Below are positions 22,725 to 33,622 of a stretch of 64,000 nucleotides of DNA, one piece after another (position 1 is the stretch's first letter; every line of letters starts with the position of its first letter). The position numbers and the translations under genes were made by a program. Source of the DNA: Epiperipatus broadwayi (taxonomy: Eukaryota > Onychophora > Udeonychophora > Euonychophora > Peripatidae); NCBI GenBank assembly GCA_028023455.1, contig JAQFVV010000012.1, forward strand, positions 10,576,499-10,640,498, given 5' to 3'. The notes below the pieces were generated by a model. That model had not been told where the DNA came from. It worked only from the letters and a program-made list of their open reading frames with translations, and ran no database searches.

Positions 22725-23339
22725 TTAGTTTATTCCTGCCACATATAAATTTTCAGCTTTAAGATGACATGATGGCAAATGCACTGGGTTATGGCTAAGA
22801 GCATCAGCTACAATGTTATCTGATCTCTTACAATGCTTTACCACATAATTATACTCTTGAGGGTATAGGCTCCACCACACCAACCGATGATTTGTCAGAT
22901 AACTATGGTTAATAAATTCTAAACTCTTATGATCCGTAACCACAATTATTTTTGATCCCAACAACAATGTGCGGAGTTTTTGGAATGACCAAACAATGGC
23001 TAAAGCTTCTTCCTTTTCTGTGGCAGTGCAATGACGCTCAGGAACCTTGAGCAGCCTACTTAAGAAATACAGCACTTTCACCTGATCATCCTCTTGAATC
23101 TGTGATACTGTTGCTCCCAGCCCATACCCGCTGCTGTCAGTCTGCACCACAAAGGGTTTCTCAAAATCAGGAAAAGCCAGCATTACATGTTTCATGAACC
23201 CTTGCTTCACCTTCTCAAATGCCTGGCTTTGCTTTTCGCCCCACTCCCACACTACATCTTTTCTCAGTAATCTAACTAGTGGTTCCATATGTTGAGCAAA
23301 CTGCTCCTGAAAACGGTTGTAGAAGTTACACATACCCAA
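22725..23339 (-). pseudogene. Gypsy element 1 RNase H domain with RT connection
   Basis: This 204-residue segment starts with the RT-connection sequence (GMCNFYNRF) and continues into RNase H. Catalytic residues are visible at D68 (QTDSSG), E109 (TATEKEEAL), D136 (TDHKSLEF) and in the NIVADALS motif near residue 178. RNase H removes the RNA strand during reverse transcription. In-frame stops bound it on both sides: a TGA near 23345, probably from CGA by CpG decay, and a TAA near 22723. Confidence 0.92.
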
Positions 23340-23345
23340 AAAGGA

Positions 23346-23864
23346 TCATATCTGCTTCTTGGACCTAGGTGCTGTGAAACCTTCAATGGCTGAGATTTTA
23401 TCTGGGTGTGGCTGGACACCCTGTGATCCTATAAGGTGGCCCAAGAATGTAACTTCCTCTTGAAAGAGCACACTTTTCTTCAGGTTTACCTTGATCCCTT
23501 TATTCCAACATTCCCTTAAAAACATTTCCACATCTTTGGTATGTTCTTCCACAGTATCCAATGCCACCAATACATCATCCACATACATTGTAACTGTTTT
23601 CTTGACCTCATCAGATAATACCCAGTCTAAACATCGCAGTAAACTGGACCCACTGTTAATCAGGCCGAATGGCATACGGTTAAACTGATATGAGCAGCCA
23701 TCATACCTAAAGGCAGTATACTTACGATCTTCTGGGTGCAGCCTTATCTGCCAATAGCTTGCTGTCAGATCAAATGTTGAAAAAAAAATTTTTCCTTTAA
23801 ATCTCCCAAGCAATTCTTGCATGGGTGGAGGTATGTTACAATCTGGGACCGTGACTTTATTCAA
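23346..23864 (-). pseudogene. Gypsy element 1 reverse transcriptase, catalytic part
   Basis: These 172 residues hold the palm. FDLTASYWQI at about 31-40 carries the first aspartate, RMPFGLINS at 63-71 is the template-grip motif, and YVDDVL at 94-99 carries the catalytic pair. FLGHLI marks the thumb. All active-site residues are intact. The segment joins the upstream piece (23865-24152) in the same frame, interrupted only by one TAA codon at the position of a conserved glutamine. Confidence 0.93.
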
Positions 23865-24152
23865 TTACCTCGCATTGAGACATAACCGTACAGAATTATC
23901 CTTTTTCTTGACGACGACTATCGGGTTACAATAAGCCGAGGAGCTTTTTGATATAATACCCCATTCCAACATTTGATCTATCTGTTCCTTCACCTGCTCC
24001 CTATATTGATGAGGAATTGGGTATGATTTTGCCTTAAATGGTTGTGTTTCATTTACCTGAATCCTTTGTTCAAACCCTGGAATTATGCCTGGCCTGTCTG
24101 AAAATACTTGATTGTATTTCTTCAGTGTGTTTCTTCCTTTCCTTCTCCCCAA
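23865..24152 (-). pseudogene. Gypsy element 1 reverse transcriptase, N-terminal part
   Basis: These 95 residues include the RT fingers region: PGFEQRIQV, then the PIPHQYREQV and EWGIISKSSSAYCNPIVVVKKKD motifs typical of Ty3/gypsy. It overlaps the protease frame by about 30 bases, where GEGKEET and GRRKGRNTLKK show that a one-base shift now separates them. Whether that shift is an ancestral programmed frameshift or decay cannot be told from one copy; the mid-domain position favours decay. Confidence 0.9.
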
Positions 24153-24748
24153 GCAATCTTTGCCTGGTCTATTTTTTCTGTTATCAAGTCATCATTGTGT
24201 TTATTGGCAACTTGCTCAGTCCCTATTGAACTATCTGTGCTATCCATTATAAATCTAACCACCTCTCCATTACATGTGGCTTGTCTACTTTCATAGTTCA
24301 ACTTGCATTTATATTTGTATAAAAAATCAGTTCCCAATAAGACATCACAAATCAAATTTTTCATGATTAGGAATACATGGGGGCAATCTACTCCCTGGAT
24401 TTTGACAACCAGCCATATTTGTTTGGGTTCAACCTTGACCTTTCTGTTGTTGGCCATCGCCACTTGTACAGCTTTTAATGGTCGAACAGGTATATTTGGT
24501 TGTTCTCTGGTGAGTTTATAATACAATCTTTCTGTTATTACAGAGACCTGACTCCCTGAATCAATAGGTGCTTCTACTTTTGTCTGTCCTGCTGCTATCC
24601 ATATTTTCGGACATGTTTGGCATGCATAACTCGGTACACGGTCCTCCCACAAACAAATTAGGTTCCCCATGTGTTTTGAATTCAGTTGCTGTCTGAATAT
24701 TATGTCTCTTCCTTGGTCTACTTCCCTTTTTTCTCGAATCCGTCTCAT
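24122..24748 (-). pseudogene. Gypsy element 1 aspartic protease region
   Basis: The 208-residue frame carries a retropepsin. PIDSGSQVSVITE near 61-73 is the catalytic D-S-G loop, and DVLLGTDFLYK near 135-145 is the conserved ILGxDFL element. The protease would release Gag and Pol products. Upstream, a CxxC-bearing stretch (YACQTCPKIW) resembles a zinc-binding remnant, but a standard CCHC knuckle is not visible. The frame differs from both gag and RT. Confidence 0.88.
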
Positions 24749-24816
24749 TTCCGCACTTAATTTCCATTTGACTCAATATATTGTCTATTTTTTTAGATGG
24801 GTTGTCTCCAACTTTC

Positions 24817-25212
24817 TTATTGGCAGACCATCTTCACAATCTGTTTCTCTGACAAATTACATGCTTCTAATGTCCTGAATGTGGCTACTTGATGCCTAAA
24901 AAAATGCACATATCCCTCTGGTCCATCCTCTTGAAACTTCTCTCTTATCAATTGGGATCTAATGTTGTCCTGCCTTTCTTCACTCCAGAAAGCTCTCTCC
25001 AGGGCTGTCTTGTAATCTAAAAATGTCTGCGGTTGGTGTAGCAATGAGTTCCACCAATCCATGGCCTGCCCTTCTAGGTGGCAAGATGCTATTATTGTTC
25101 TCACCTTGTCTGGTGTTCCATAACACACAAAGTATCTTTGCAAACTCCTAAGGTGATCTACTGGTGTCTCTTCCTTCTTCCCCCCAAATACTTTTATTCT
25201 TATCAACTCCAT
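24817..25212 (-). pseudogene. Gypsy element 1 gag (capsid part)
   Basis: These 131 residues match the retrotransposon Gag capsid layout: LEGQAMDWWNSLL near 47-59, then an ALERAFW segment and QLIREKFQEDGPEGYVHFF. Capsid assembles the virus-like particle that packages the RNA. A matching FW...RQ...QL.EK pattern occurs in element 2 near 48370-48430. The chosen ATG at 25212 follows an AG-rich stretch. A stop at 24814 cuts the protein short; the residual nucleocapsid region (about 24561-24810) is in other frames. Confidence 0.82.
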
Positions 25213-26153
25213 CCTCTTTATGTGATGTATATATATATTTTCTATGTGCTAGGTACCGAACCTCCAAACCCCCAAAGCACAGTGTTGCCCCCTTCCTGGA
25301 CTTAATTACCCCTTCAATATTTCTTAAGTATATATATATTTATAATTTTACTGTGGACCGATCGATATTTCACTATGTTATTTTGACTTACTCTTGTTTT
25401 CCACCTTTATAAAACTTCACTTTGAAAACTAGTACAGATAGACTATTGTTATATCAAAACCTTCGTTTCAAAGTTAGTTTCAAATTCAGAAATTGTCAAA
25501 ATGATTAATATTAAAATCATAGCTACTGTGTGGGTGTAAATTAAATATAATTCATTACTCGAATTTCTTTTAAAACGACATTAATTTAATATATATATAA
25601 AATTATTTTTATCTGGTTATGACATCTTATAGTAATAAGTGACAGAAAGCCAAATAATTATTTTGTATCTAATTAAAATGGATTAATTATAAAGTGTTAA
25701 CCACTTAAACACTCATTTACTTTTTTCTTTTAAAATATCTGTATTACTTTTTTTTTAAAAAAAAAAAAAAACAATCAATCGCGAACAAGAAAAACATTTA
25801 CATTCGTTATTTACAAAAAAAAATCCATAACAAACTGAAAGTTCTTTAAAATCCAGTCTAACCTAAACTGATTACTTTATGAAACGCTTTTATATTCTGC
25901 ACTCAGTTGATATTTTTCATATAGCCTAAAAAGGTTTTTTTTCTTATAAACTTAATATTAACTACATCCAACTCTGCCAATATAATATAACTTCCGTTTT
26001 CCTAATTTTTTCTTTTAGCTAAAACAATAATGATCTGACAAAACCGATATGTATATTTTTATTTATTTTCTCAAAAAAAAATTCATGCTAATTTCTTTAA
26101 TTTTTTCTTTCCCTCATTGACCTACTTCTCTTTGATGCCCTTTTGTTGGGTTG
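25213..26153 (-). other. Gypsy element 1 untranslated leader
   Basis: About 940 AT-rich bases lie between the primer-binding site and gag. No conserved frame is visible. The plus frames at 25078-25412 are shadows of gag and leader sequence. Confidence 0.65.
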
Positions 26154-26156
26154 CCA
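26137..26156 (-). other. Primer-binding site of gypsy element 1
   Basis: Minus strand, one base after the 5' LTR end: TGGCAACCCAACAAAAGGGC. The TGG start pairs with a tRNA 3' CCA. The tRNA species was not identified. Confidence 0.7.
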
Positions 26157-26157
26157 T

Positions 26158-28033
26158 TATAACGTGAGGTGCCATTTTCCATATATATTTTACGCACATA
26201 TATATAATCTTGAAAGATTGCGTGTATGTATATATAACGATACATGTATATGCGTATTTGTTTAAAAAAATTTTTATTCTTAAATTATTCCATTTTATCG
26301 CCCAGCATATTTATGAGCATCACTTTATGACCTCAAGCGCCAATCCTATATTTCTATAAGAATTATGCTGGGATAGCTGGAATACCAATATGGAAATGCC
26401 CCTGGACTAGCTCTGCTCAGGGCTGGTGGTAAAATTTACCACCAACCCTACCTTCTTCTTTCCATTAAAAAAAAAAACTCATAACACAAAAACAAAACCA
26501 TTCATTTTATACACATTTATTAGCAATGATATTTACATATCTATAAAAAAGAACATAATAAATTCCGTATAAAATAGTTTGACCTCTCCGGGCAAAAAAA
26601 ATGAAATTTTAAATTCGCAATTGTGTCAAATAACAGTTTTCTCAATTTCGTGGAGTAAGCTTACTAACAGTGACATATATATGCAAATAGGAAAAATAAT
26701 ACCTGCATTTCCCTGGGGAATTGATCGAATTCACCAGGTGAAAAGGGAATCTCCGGTCCTATATTATTTACGTCAGTTGAATTAGTGTCTCTTTTCACTT
26801 ACGTCAGTTGAATTAATGTATCTTTTCACTTTTAAATCAAAGATTCATGTCAGTTTTTTTTTTTGTTTGCTCTTTTCTCTCTTTGCCAAAACTCCCACAC
26901 ACACAAATATGCTATTATATGTATTTGGCACCGAAGATTTAATTGGACTAATTTATACACTAATAAATTCCGTAGAAATAGTTTGACCTCTCTGAGCAAA
27001 GAAAAGAAATTTTAAATTCGCAATTATGTCAAATAACAGTTTTCTCAATTTTGTGGAGTAAGCTTACTAACAGTGACATATGTATGCAAATAGGAAAAAT
27101 AATACCTGCGTTTCCCCAGGGAATTGATCGAATTCACCTGGTGAAAAGGGAATCTCCGGTCCTTTGTCGGTGAACAAAAATTTTTTTTTTTTAAAGTCCA
27201 TTTATTTATTTATTTTCTTCCTCTTGTGGCGATTCAACATTGTTGCTTATTGAGGCAAATTCTCTGGGCTTGACGTCCCTTCTCCAATATAATATCGGCA
27301 GCTGCTATACATTTGGGGGAAGGATTTGAACACCTCACACGTTGAAGCTTCTACCCCAGTCTGACCATATTTTATCAATATATAATCTGATTTCTGGATT
27401 CTTATTTCTGTATATCAGTCTAACATCTGCTTTCTTCTCCGTCCAAACTTATACTAAACCTTAATTCTTTTTTTTTTTAATTATCAAATTTATCTTTCTT
27501 TTCATGCATTTTCAATTATATTTCCAATCACATTCCATATGCCTTTGTTGGAATGCACCACAAAAGCTTTTTATACCTATTTCTTTCCAATTAATATTTA
27601 ATTAAAATTAGAACATTCCAAGATTTTTATAATAATTACTTCCATTGTTCTGCAAAATCACTGTCTTCCATCTTGACCTTTAGAGTTCTTTTGTTGTCTT
27701 AATATCTATATATTTAAAAAGTTTATCAAACAAAATGTTTTTTTTTTATTATTTATTTTGTGAATTTTCATTTTTAATGGTTCAAAAACGCACTCACACA
27801 TATACATAGCAATGTGTATAGCTGGGTTTGGCAAAAGAAAGAGAAAAAAATCAGAGCAAGTATATAACCCCCCATACCTCTTTTATGAATTCTTTTTAAT
27901 TAAATAAGTAAATCAATTCAATACGACCATGCAAATGACCGTTGATTGTACATCAACTTGTAAATATTAGTTTTGTTAGTAAAGTAATATATTTTTAATT
28001 ACATTAGTAATAAGATATACCTGCCCTGTTGCA
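26158..28033 (-). repeat. Gypsy element 1, 5' LTR, with internal duplication
   Basis: It aligns with the 3' LTR but carries an extra diverged copy of the segment around 'aataaattccgta...gaatctccggtcct' (about 26548-26760, repeated at about 26963-27165). It also contains a doubled 'acgtcagttgaatta' block at 26770-26835. The ~80-base stretch near the terminal end of the other LTR is missing here. Confidence 0.92.
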
Positions 28034-28449
28034 ATAAATATGAGTAATCAATGGGGATTAGATAGTATTGCTATTACATCATATTCCCAGAGCATATGCA
28101 ATCTAGCAGCTACTTTTAATTTCTTTATACTATTCAAAGAAACAGCATGAAATTTAAATTCAAAAAAGATTTGTATTCCCACTTATATAACTCTGACATT
28201 GGGTAACTGCATATTTTAGCAACTACAGTTGTATGGTACTGTTAGTCCCTTCCATTCTTTGTTTAGAAAAGTTAATAATAAAATATTGGTTGACCTTCTC
28301 AGCTTGCTCTTAATATTTGTTTTCAAGAGCACTTGTCCTCATTATACTCAAGAGTCATCTATTGAAAGCTTTAGTAATCAATTGATACTAGATAGCAGTG
28401 CTATTTCTAGACAGTTTTTGGTATATGTGTTCATCAAGGAAAAATAATG
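28034..28449. repeat. Satellite-like units right of the gypsy insertion
   Basis: Two diverged starts, 'gtaatcaatggggattagatag' near 28045 and 'gtaatcaattgatactagatag' near 28374, are about 330 bases apart. They match the unit start at 19326. The plus frame 28229-28447 has no domain. Confidence 0.45.
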
Positions 28450-28918
28450 ATTCAAATCTACAGCTAATGTACTTATACTTCTAATGGTTGTAAGATAAAA
28501 CTGTTAAGCAGAATAAAAATTGATAGCTTGATGAAGAGAACATTTTCAATGATGCAATACTGGAATATTAAAGATAAAAATAAATAGGTGAGAAAATTAA
28601 TGGATTAAATCAACCAGACAAGTGCCAGATAAAACATATGATTATAATACAATGCAATCTTCAATACTGTTGAAAAACAGGTTATATACATATGAACATT
28701 AAATATGTGATTTATCTTTATTATTATAGTTTGCCAACCAAACAACTGAATAAAATGCAAGAAACTTTATAATAGTGCTACTGTTTCCATTTAAAGTTCA
28801 AACAGAAAATAAATGTCAAAAAGTAAAATAGATTGCATTAATATATCTCCTGTAATATTTCTAATAGTGGTCTAAGATTATAAAAATGGGGAAAATATCA
28901 AAACAATTCTTCACAAAA
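28450..28918. other. AT-rich, no feature seen
   Basis: I see no coding potential, repeat partner or RNA motif in this stretch. Confidence 0.5.
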
Positions 28919-29276
28919 CTACACCTGGGTCCCATTTTACGCAATAGATAGGTTCCTCAGAAAACACGCGCAAACGAAATCGTGCAAAAATAGACGTAAC
29001 TTACATTGAAAAAGGGGGATGCAGTCTGTGATTTTTCAAAATTCGCGTAAAAGCAAAGCACCAATGTAAAATTACTTTAAAATTCGCGCAAAAAAAAAAA
29101 ATAATAAGGAAATAAAATATGACTAATAAAAAATTTCAAATTTGAAAAAAATTGATACAAGACAAACTTTTTTTAACTATAATATTTAATTTTATTCAAA
29201 ATAATATATTTGTATGCATAATTTACAGTATAGTAATTTACATTTTTTTATACACATTTTAATTATTATCACTATC
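28919..29276 (+). mobile_element. pogo/Tigger-like transposon end, copy C (truncated)
   Basis: It starts 'tacacctgggtcccattttacgc' and runs parallel to 35524-35890 for about 360 bases (shared 'aggttcctcag', 'gacaaacttttttta', 'tttaattttattcaaa' blocks). The first two bases are the likely TA target. It breaks off near 29276 with no matching right terminus. It is less diverged from copy B than copy A is. Confidence 0.75.
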
Positions 29277-30500
29277 CTGACCATATAATGGTTTTGTATA
29301 GTTTCATGATGCATATTAACATAGAATATATACACATTAAATGATAAAAAAAACCTATGTTTAAATTTCCAGCTAAACATGTACCCAGATTTCATAACCA
29401 TAATTTACAAACAGATAATAAAATGAATTCACTTTTCATCTGACGTGTAAGATGAAAACTGACACTCAATTTCATAATTTATGTCATAGATGAAAAATGG
29501 ATTCATTTTTTCTTATTTATAAATTGTGTATTTGGATGTAAGTCTTTCTTTTTATTCTCTGTTGCAATGTTTAATATTTAAATACAAGTATAGTATATAT
29601 ATTTTAAGCTAGATGTAATTAGAGAGGATATATATAACAGTTTAATAATGATAATATACAAAGGCATTATTTTGCAAGAATACAAAATAAAATAACATAA
29701 TTTAAATCTTGTGACATAACAAAAAAGTTAGTTAAAACATATTATTTATGATTATAAGGTATATTTTTAACAAAGACTACAAAAACCCATATGTAATATT
29801 TCAAAAATATAGTTGCATATCCTAAGTTGAAATACATTTTCCACTAAATGCAGATTTTTGCTTTTCATTAAATAATCCAATTGATTAAAGTTTCAGAAGT
29901 AAAGTTTCCTAGAACAGTATCTGAAATAAATCAGTAAATATGATGAAAAATCACTTTCAACAAATATACAATTCATTTGACTGAATTCATTAGCAAAAAT
30001 CAAATTAATAAATAATTTGATAGTTCTGACAAGTCTATTAAGATACTCCAATTAGAAATATGGTCTATTAAATATATTGATACCATTTTATAATTGCAAA
30101 ATTTTGAAATAAAGTTATATTCTAAATGATTCAATATAATCCAATCATTAATTAAAATGATATAGGACTTTTAGTTTTATAGAAAGACATTATTATAAAA
30201 AGGTCAGTTGATCCATTCAATTAAAATTTCATGCAATAAATATATATATTAATTAAATTTGCAGAACAAATAAGCTCAGGAGCATACTTCAAATAGTTAT
30301 ATGAAAATCAAATACAGAAAATTATCCATTGTTCACGTTTTCTTTAGCTCAAATCTAATTTGATTATAATAGCACAGCTTCACAAATATTAAAATGGGGT
30401 ATTGTCTTTATTATTGCAACATTTAATACTATATTTGACAGTAATAATACAACTCGCATTCCTAGATTCCAGTATCCATCTACACAAACATGAATATTAA
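29277..30500. other. AT-rich, no feature seen
   Basis: No coding potential or repeat partner was identified. The minus frame 29192-29401 is chance. Confidence 0.5.
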
Positions 30501-30520
30501 TAAATACCACATTGTAATAC

Positions 30521-30872
30521 ATTAAAGATCAGCCTTTCCAAGCTATTGTGCATGCGCTTTTTACAAGTGTTAATAATAAATGAATACTTTCATTCCCAAC
30601 ACAAGATATAGTATTTATGAAAGAATAAAATGAATCCACTTATTCTTTCCAATCCAAATGCTTATATATGGGCAAATCTTAAGTACTGGAAATGAAAGCG
30701 TGAATAAGTGGATTCATTTTATTCTTTCATAAATACTATATTTTGTGTTGGGAATGAAAGTATTCATTTATTATTAACACTCATAAAAAGTGCATGCACA
30801 ATAGCTTGGAAAGGCTGATCTTTAATGTATTAGAATTTATAAGACATAGCGCTATAAAAATAAATGCTTATT
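30521..30872. mobile_element. Foldback insertion with 20-bp target duplication
   Basis: Near-perfect inverted arms (about 30515-30650 and 30689-30832) surround a ~38-bp loop. A ~40-base tail 'agacatagcgctataaaaa' follows the right arm. A perfect 20-bp direct repeat lies at 30501-30520 and 30873-30892. The long target duplication and one-sided tail argue for retroposition of a palindromic RNA and not for a cut-and-paste MITE. No protein or hammerhead core was found. Confidence 0.75.
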
Positions 30873-30892
30873 TAAATACCACATTGTAATAC

Positions 30893-32479
30893 CAACATAT
30901 ATTTAAACTACATTAACATTAACTTCTACTTAACTGTTAACTATTTATGATTGGACAGATATCTAAAGTAATGTGAATTAGATTAATGCAGTTAAAGGCA
31001 GATTAAAATATGCTAAAAAGTTATATTACTTTACCATTTATTATTATATGTAAGTTACTTTTTCTGCATACAAATAAAAAAGCCAACAAAATGTTAGGAC
31101 TAAGTGTACTGTCAATGATAGTTTACTATGTCATTTATTTGAGTTATCTCACATTTGGAACTAAGTTACAAATTAACAAACCCCTTAATCATTAAGACCC
31201 CTATATATATGCTAAATTCAAATATTAAACAATATAAAGTGTTTTCCGATAAACATAACTTTTTGCATGCAAATATAAATTAATATCATTTAAAATTTTT
31301 TTAATTATACAGAAAATGATCTAAAAATAAAATTATTAATCTATGATTCCAGTCATTTTAAAAAGCATTGTTTAAAAAGAAGAATTTCACATTTAATAAA
31401 TGATTAAAATTGTTATCACTAAAATGTATTAAAATTACTTATAACATTATTTTATTAGCAAAGTGGAGCCTCGGAGATCACCAATTTTCACACTTGATTA
31501 TTAACAATAGTTAAGCACCTCATGCATTAGGGCTTCCGGTTTTCTTAAGTTATCAGGGTGCTGAAACATGTTGGATGAGGTTAAAGATGCAATATGAATT
31601 TATACATTACTTTATGTAGATCAGCAAATCCCTTGACAAACTAATATTATGTTGTTGCGATGTCAATTAATCTTCAAAAATAATAACTGGGATTTATATT
31701 CTACATTTTGCAAGATTATAAGGAAAATTAAGATAAGAGACTGAATATTAAACCCTGTGGGAATATTTAAAGAGACCTGGCCAATCTATCAGTTGTCTGA
31801 CACCTGAATATTCCACCCCCAAACAATCCAAGAACTCTCAATTCTGAACAATCTTTCATAGCCTCAAGCTCAACCAGACATTGCTGGAAGTTTAAACACA
31901 AGATAAAACATAGATAGCAATGCTTAACAACCAGAAAAATATATTGTATTCATCTTGTAATTCTAATTGACCAATAAATTCTAATTTTAAAAAAAATTAC
32001 TTGAATTATTATCACATTGTTACAATATTGGAATAATTTAATGTATCATTATTATTATATTGAGTTTATAAACTTTAAACCTATTAAGATTACGTGTAAC
32101 TCTTTTGCATTAGTATATATGATAGTAATGAATGAATATTTGGATAGAATAAGTTGCTGAGAGCAAATAATTTTTAATAAATTTCTGATTAATAAGAACG
32201 GAACAACACCAATAGCAAAAGAATAAATATCTAATCATAGTGGAATTTGCATATTTTTGATCTTATGACATGAAAATATACATAATAGAAATAACACAGT
32301 AATTTTTGTCAAATTACAAAGTAAAAATAATCTTTTTGATAAATTTATAATTTATTTAATGTGTGTCTTTGTTTCTCATTTTATTTTTTATATGCAGAAT
32401 GTAAAAAGGCTAATATATGGTAACACACAAAAATGGATAATTGTTGCATTGACTTATGAGCACAATTAAATATTATTTA
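30893..32479. other. AT-rich, no gene seen
   Basis: About 31440-31600 and 31740-31930 are somewhat less AT-rich but not open in any frame for long. I see no recognised element. Confidence 0.5.
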
Positions 32480-33622
32480 TAATCAACCAAAAGAACAAAC
32501 TGTAGTGAAAAGTGGTTGTAGTACAGTGGATCATATCCAAGTATTGAGAGAAGCTATAGAAAGGAGCAATAAATATGAGTTGCCATTATGCTTTCAATTT
32601 GTAGATTATGAAAAGGCAAACGATTCTATAAGCATTTCTTCAGTAATTAAAGCATTGGGTCATCAAGATATAGATCCAGGAGATTATCATATTCTAAAGA
32701 ATATTCATAAAAATGCAACAGCAACAATTAGATTACATAATGATACTAAAGATATTAACATTGAGAAGGGTGTACAATAAGGTGATTCTATATCTAAACT
32801 TTTTGTATTTTATGGATTAAAATGAGAAATAGAGATTATTTAAGTCATCTAGATTTTGCCAATGATGTAGTTGTTTTTACAAATAATGCTTTAAAGGTTC
32901 AGAAAATTTTGCAAGAGATATCAGGTGAAAATAAAAAAGTAGGACTAAAGATAAACATTAAAAAGACTAAAGAAATGTTCAATGGATTTTCTCAAAAGAT
33001 GTAAATAAAGATTGATAATGATGAGTCAAATGAAGTTAGCAACTACAAATACCTTGGTCAGATTCTTACTACAAGATAGAAACATAATGGATGAAATTAA
33101 TTATAGAATAAAACTTGATTGGAGTGCAATTGGTAGAAATAAGATAATACTAAAAGAAAATTCTGCCTATGTATTTGAAAAGGAAATTTTTAATAAATAT
33201 GTTTTACCAATTCTTACTTATGGATCTGAGATTTGGATATTAAACTGAAGAGCAATATGGAGACTTCAGACCATTCAAAAAAGTATGAAGAGATGCATGT
33301 TAAAAGTAACAAGAAGAGATCAAAAATGAAATACATAGGTAAGAGAACAAACAGGTGATATTGATATCACCAAAAGAATTAAAAGACTGAAGTGGAGTTG
33401 GGCTGGACATATTGCTAGAAGAGATGATAATAGATTGGTTGTTGATATCTTAACCTGGACTCCAAAAGATTGTAAAAAATCTAGAAACAGACTACATGTG
33501 AGATGAATGGATGAAATAAGGAAGAGTGTGGGGGTAATGTGGAGAAGAGAGACTAGAGATTGGAGAAGATGGATTAAACTTAAACTTTCATCCCAATTGT
33601 TAAAAATGATGATGATGATGTG
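32480..33622 (+). pseudogene. RTE-type LINE fragment (reverse transcriptase to 3' end)
   Basis: This is a decayed non-LTR retrotransposon of the RTE clade. 32505-32780 holds RT motif A (FVDYEKANDS) and, at its end, motif B with a TAA in place of a conserved glutamine (KGVQ-stop-GDS). 32822-33004 holds motif C as LDFANDVVVF, where the first catalytic aspartate of the usual ADD is asparagine. 33012-33248 holds a stretch ending in ILTYGSEIW. Remnants of the C-terminal domain follow, and the element ends in (GATGAT)n at about 33606-33621. The endonuclease part is missing. Stops and the N substitution make it inactive. Confidence 0.85.

Larger units (their letters stand above)
19690..28033 (-). 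mobile_element. Complete Ty3/gypsy LTR retrotransposon (element 1), inactive
   Basis: The 8.3-kb element runs on the minus strand. It has two LTRs (19690-21425 and 26158-28033), a 4-bp ATAA target duplication at 19686-19689 and 28034-28037, a primer-binding site beside the 5' LTR and a polypurine tract beside the 3' LTR. The internal order is gag, protease, reverse transcriptase, RNase H, integrase, which defines Ty3/gypsy. The pol frame has at least three in-frame stops plus a frameshift between protease and reverse transcriptase, so the copy is dead. No envelope-like frame follows integrase. The two LTRs have diverged by substitutions and by large indels, so the insertion is not recent. A related but much older element lies at 45-55 kb. 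Confidence 0.95.
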
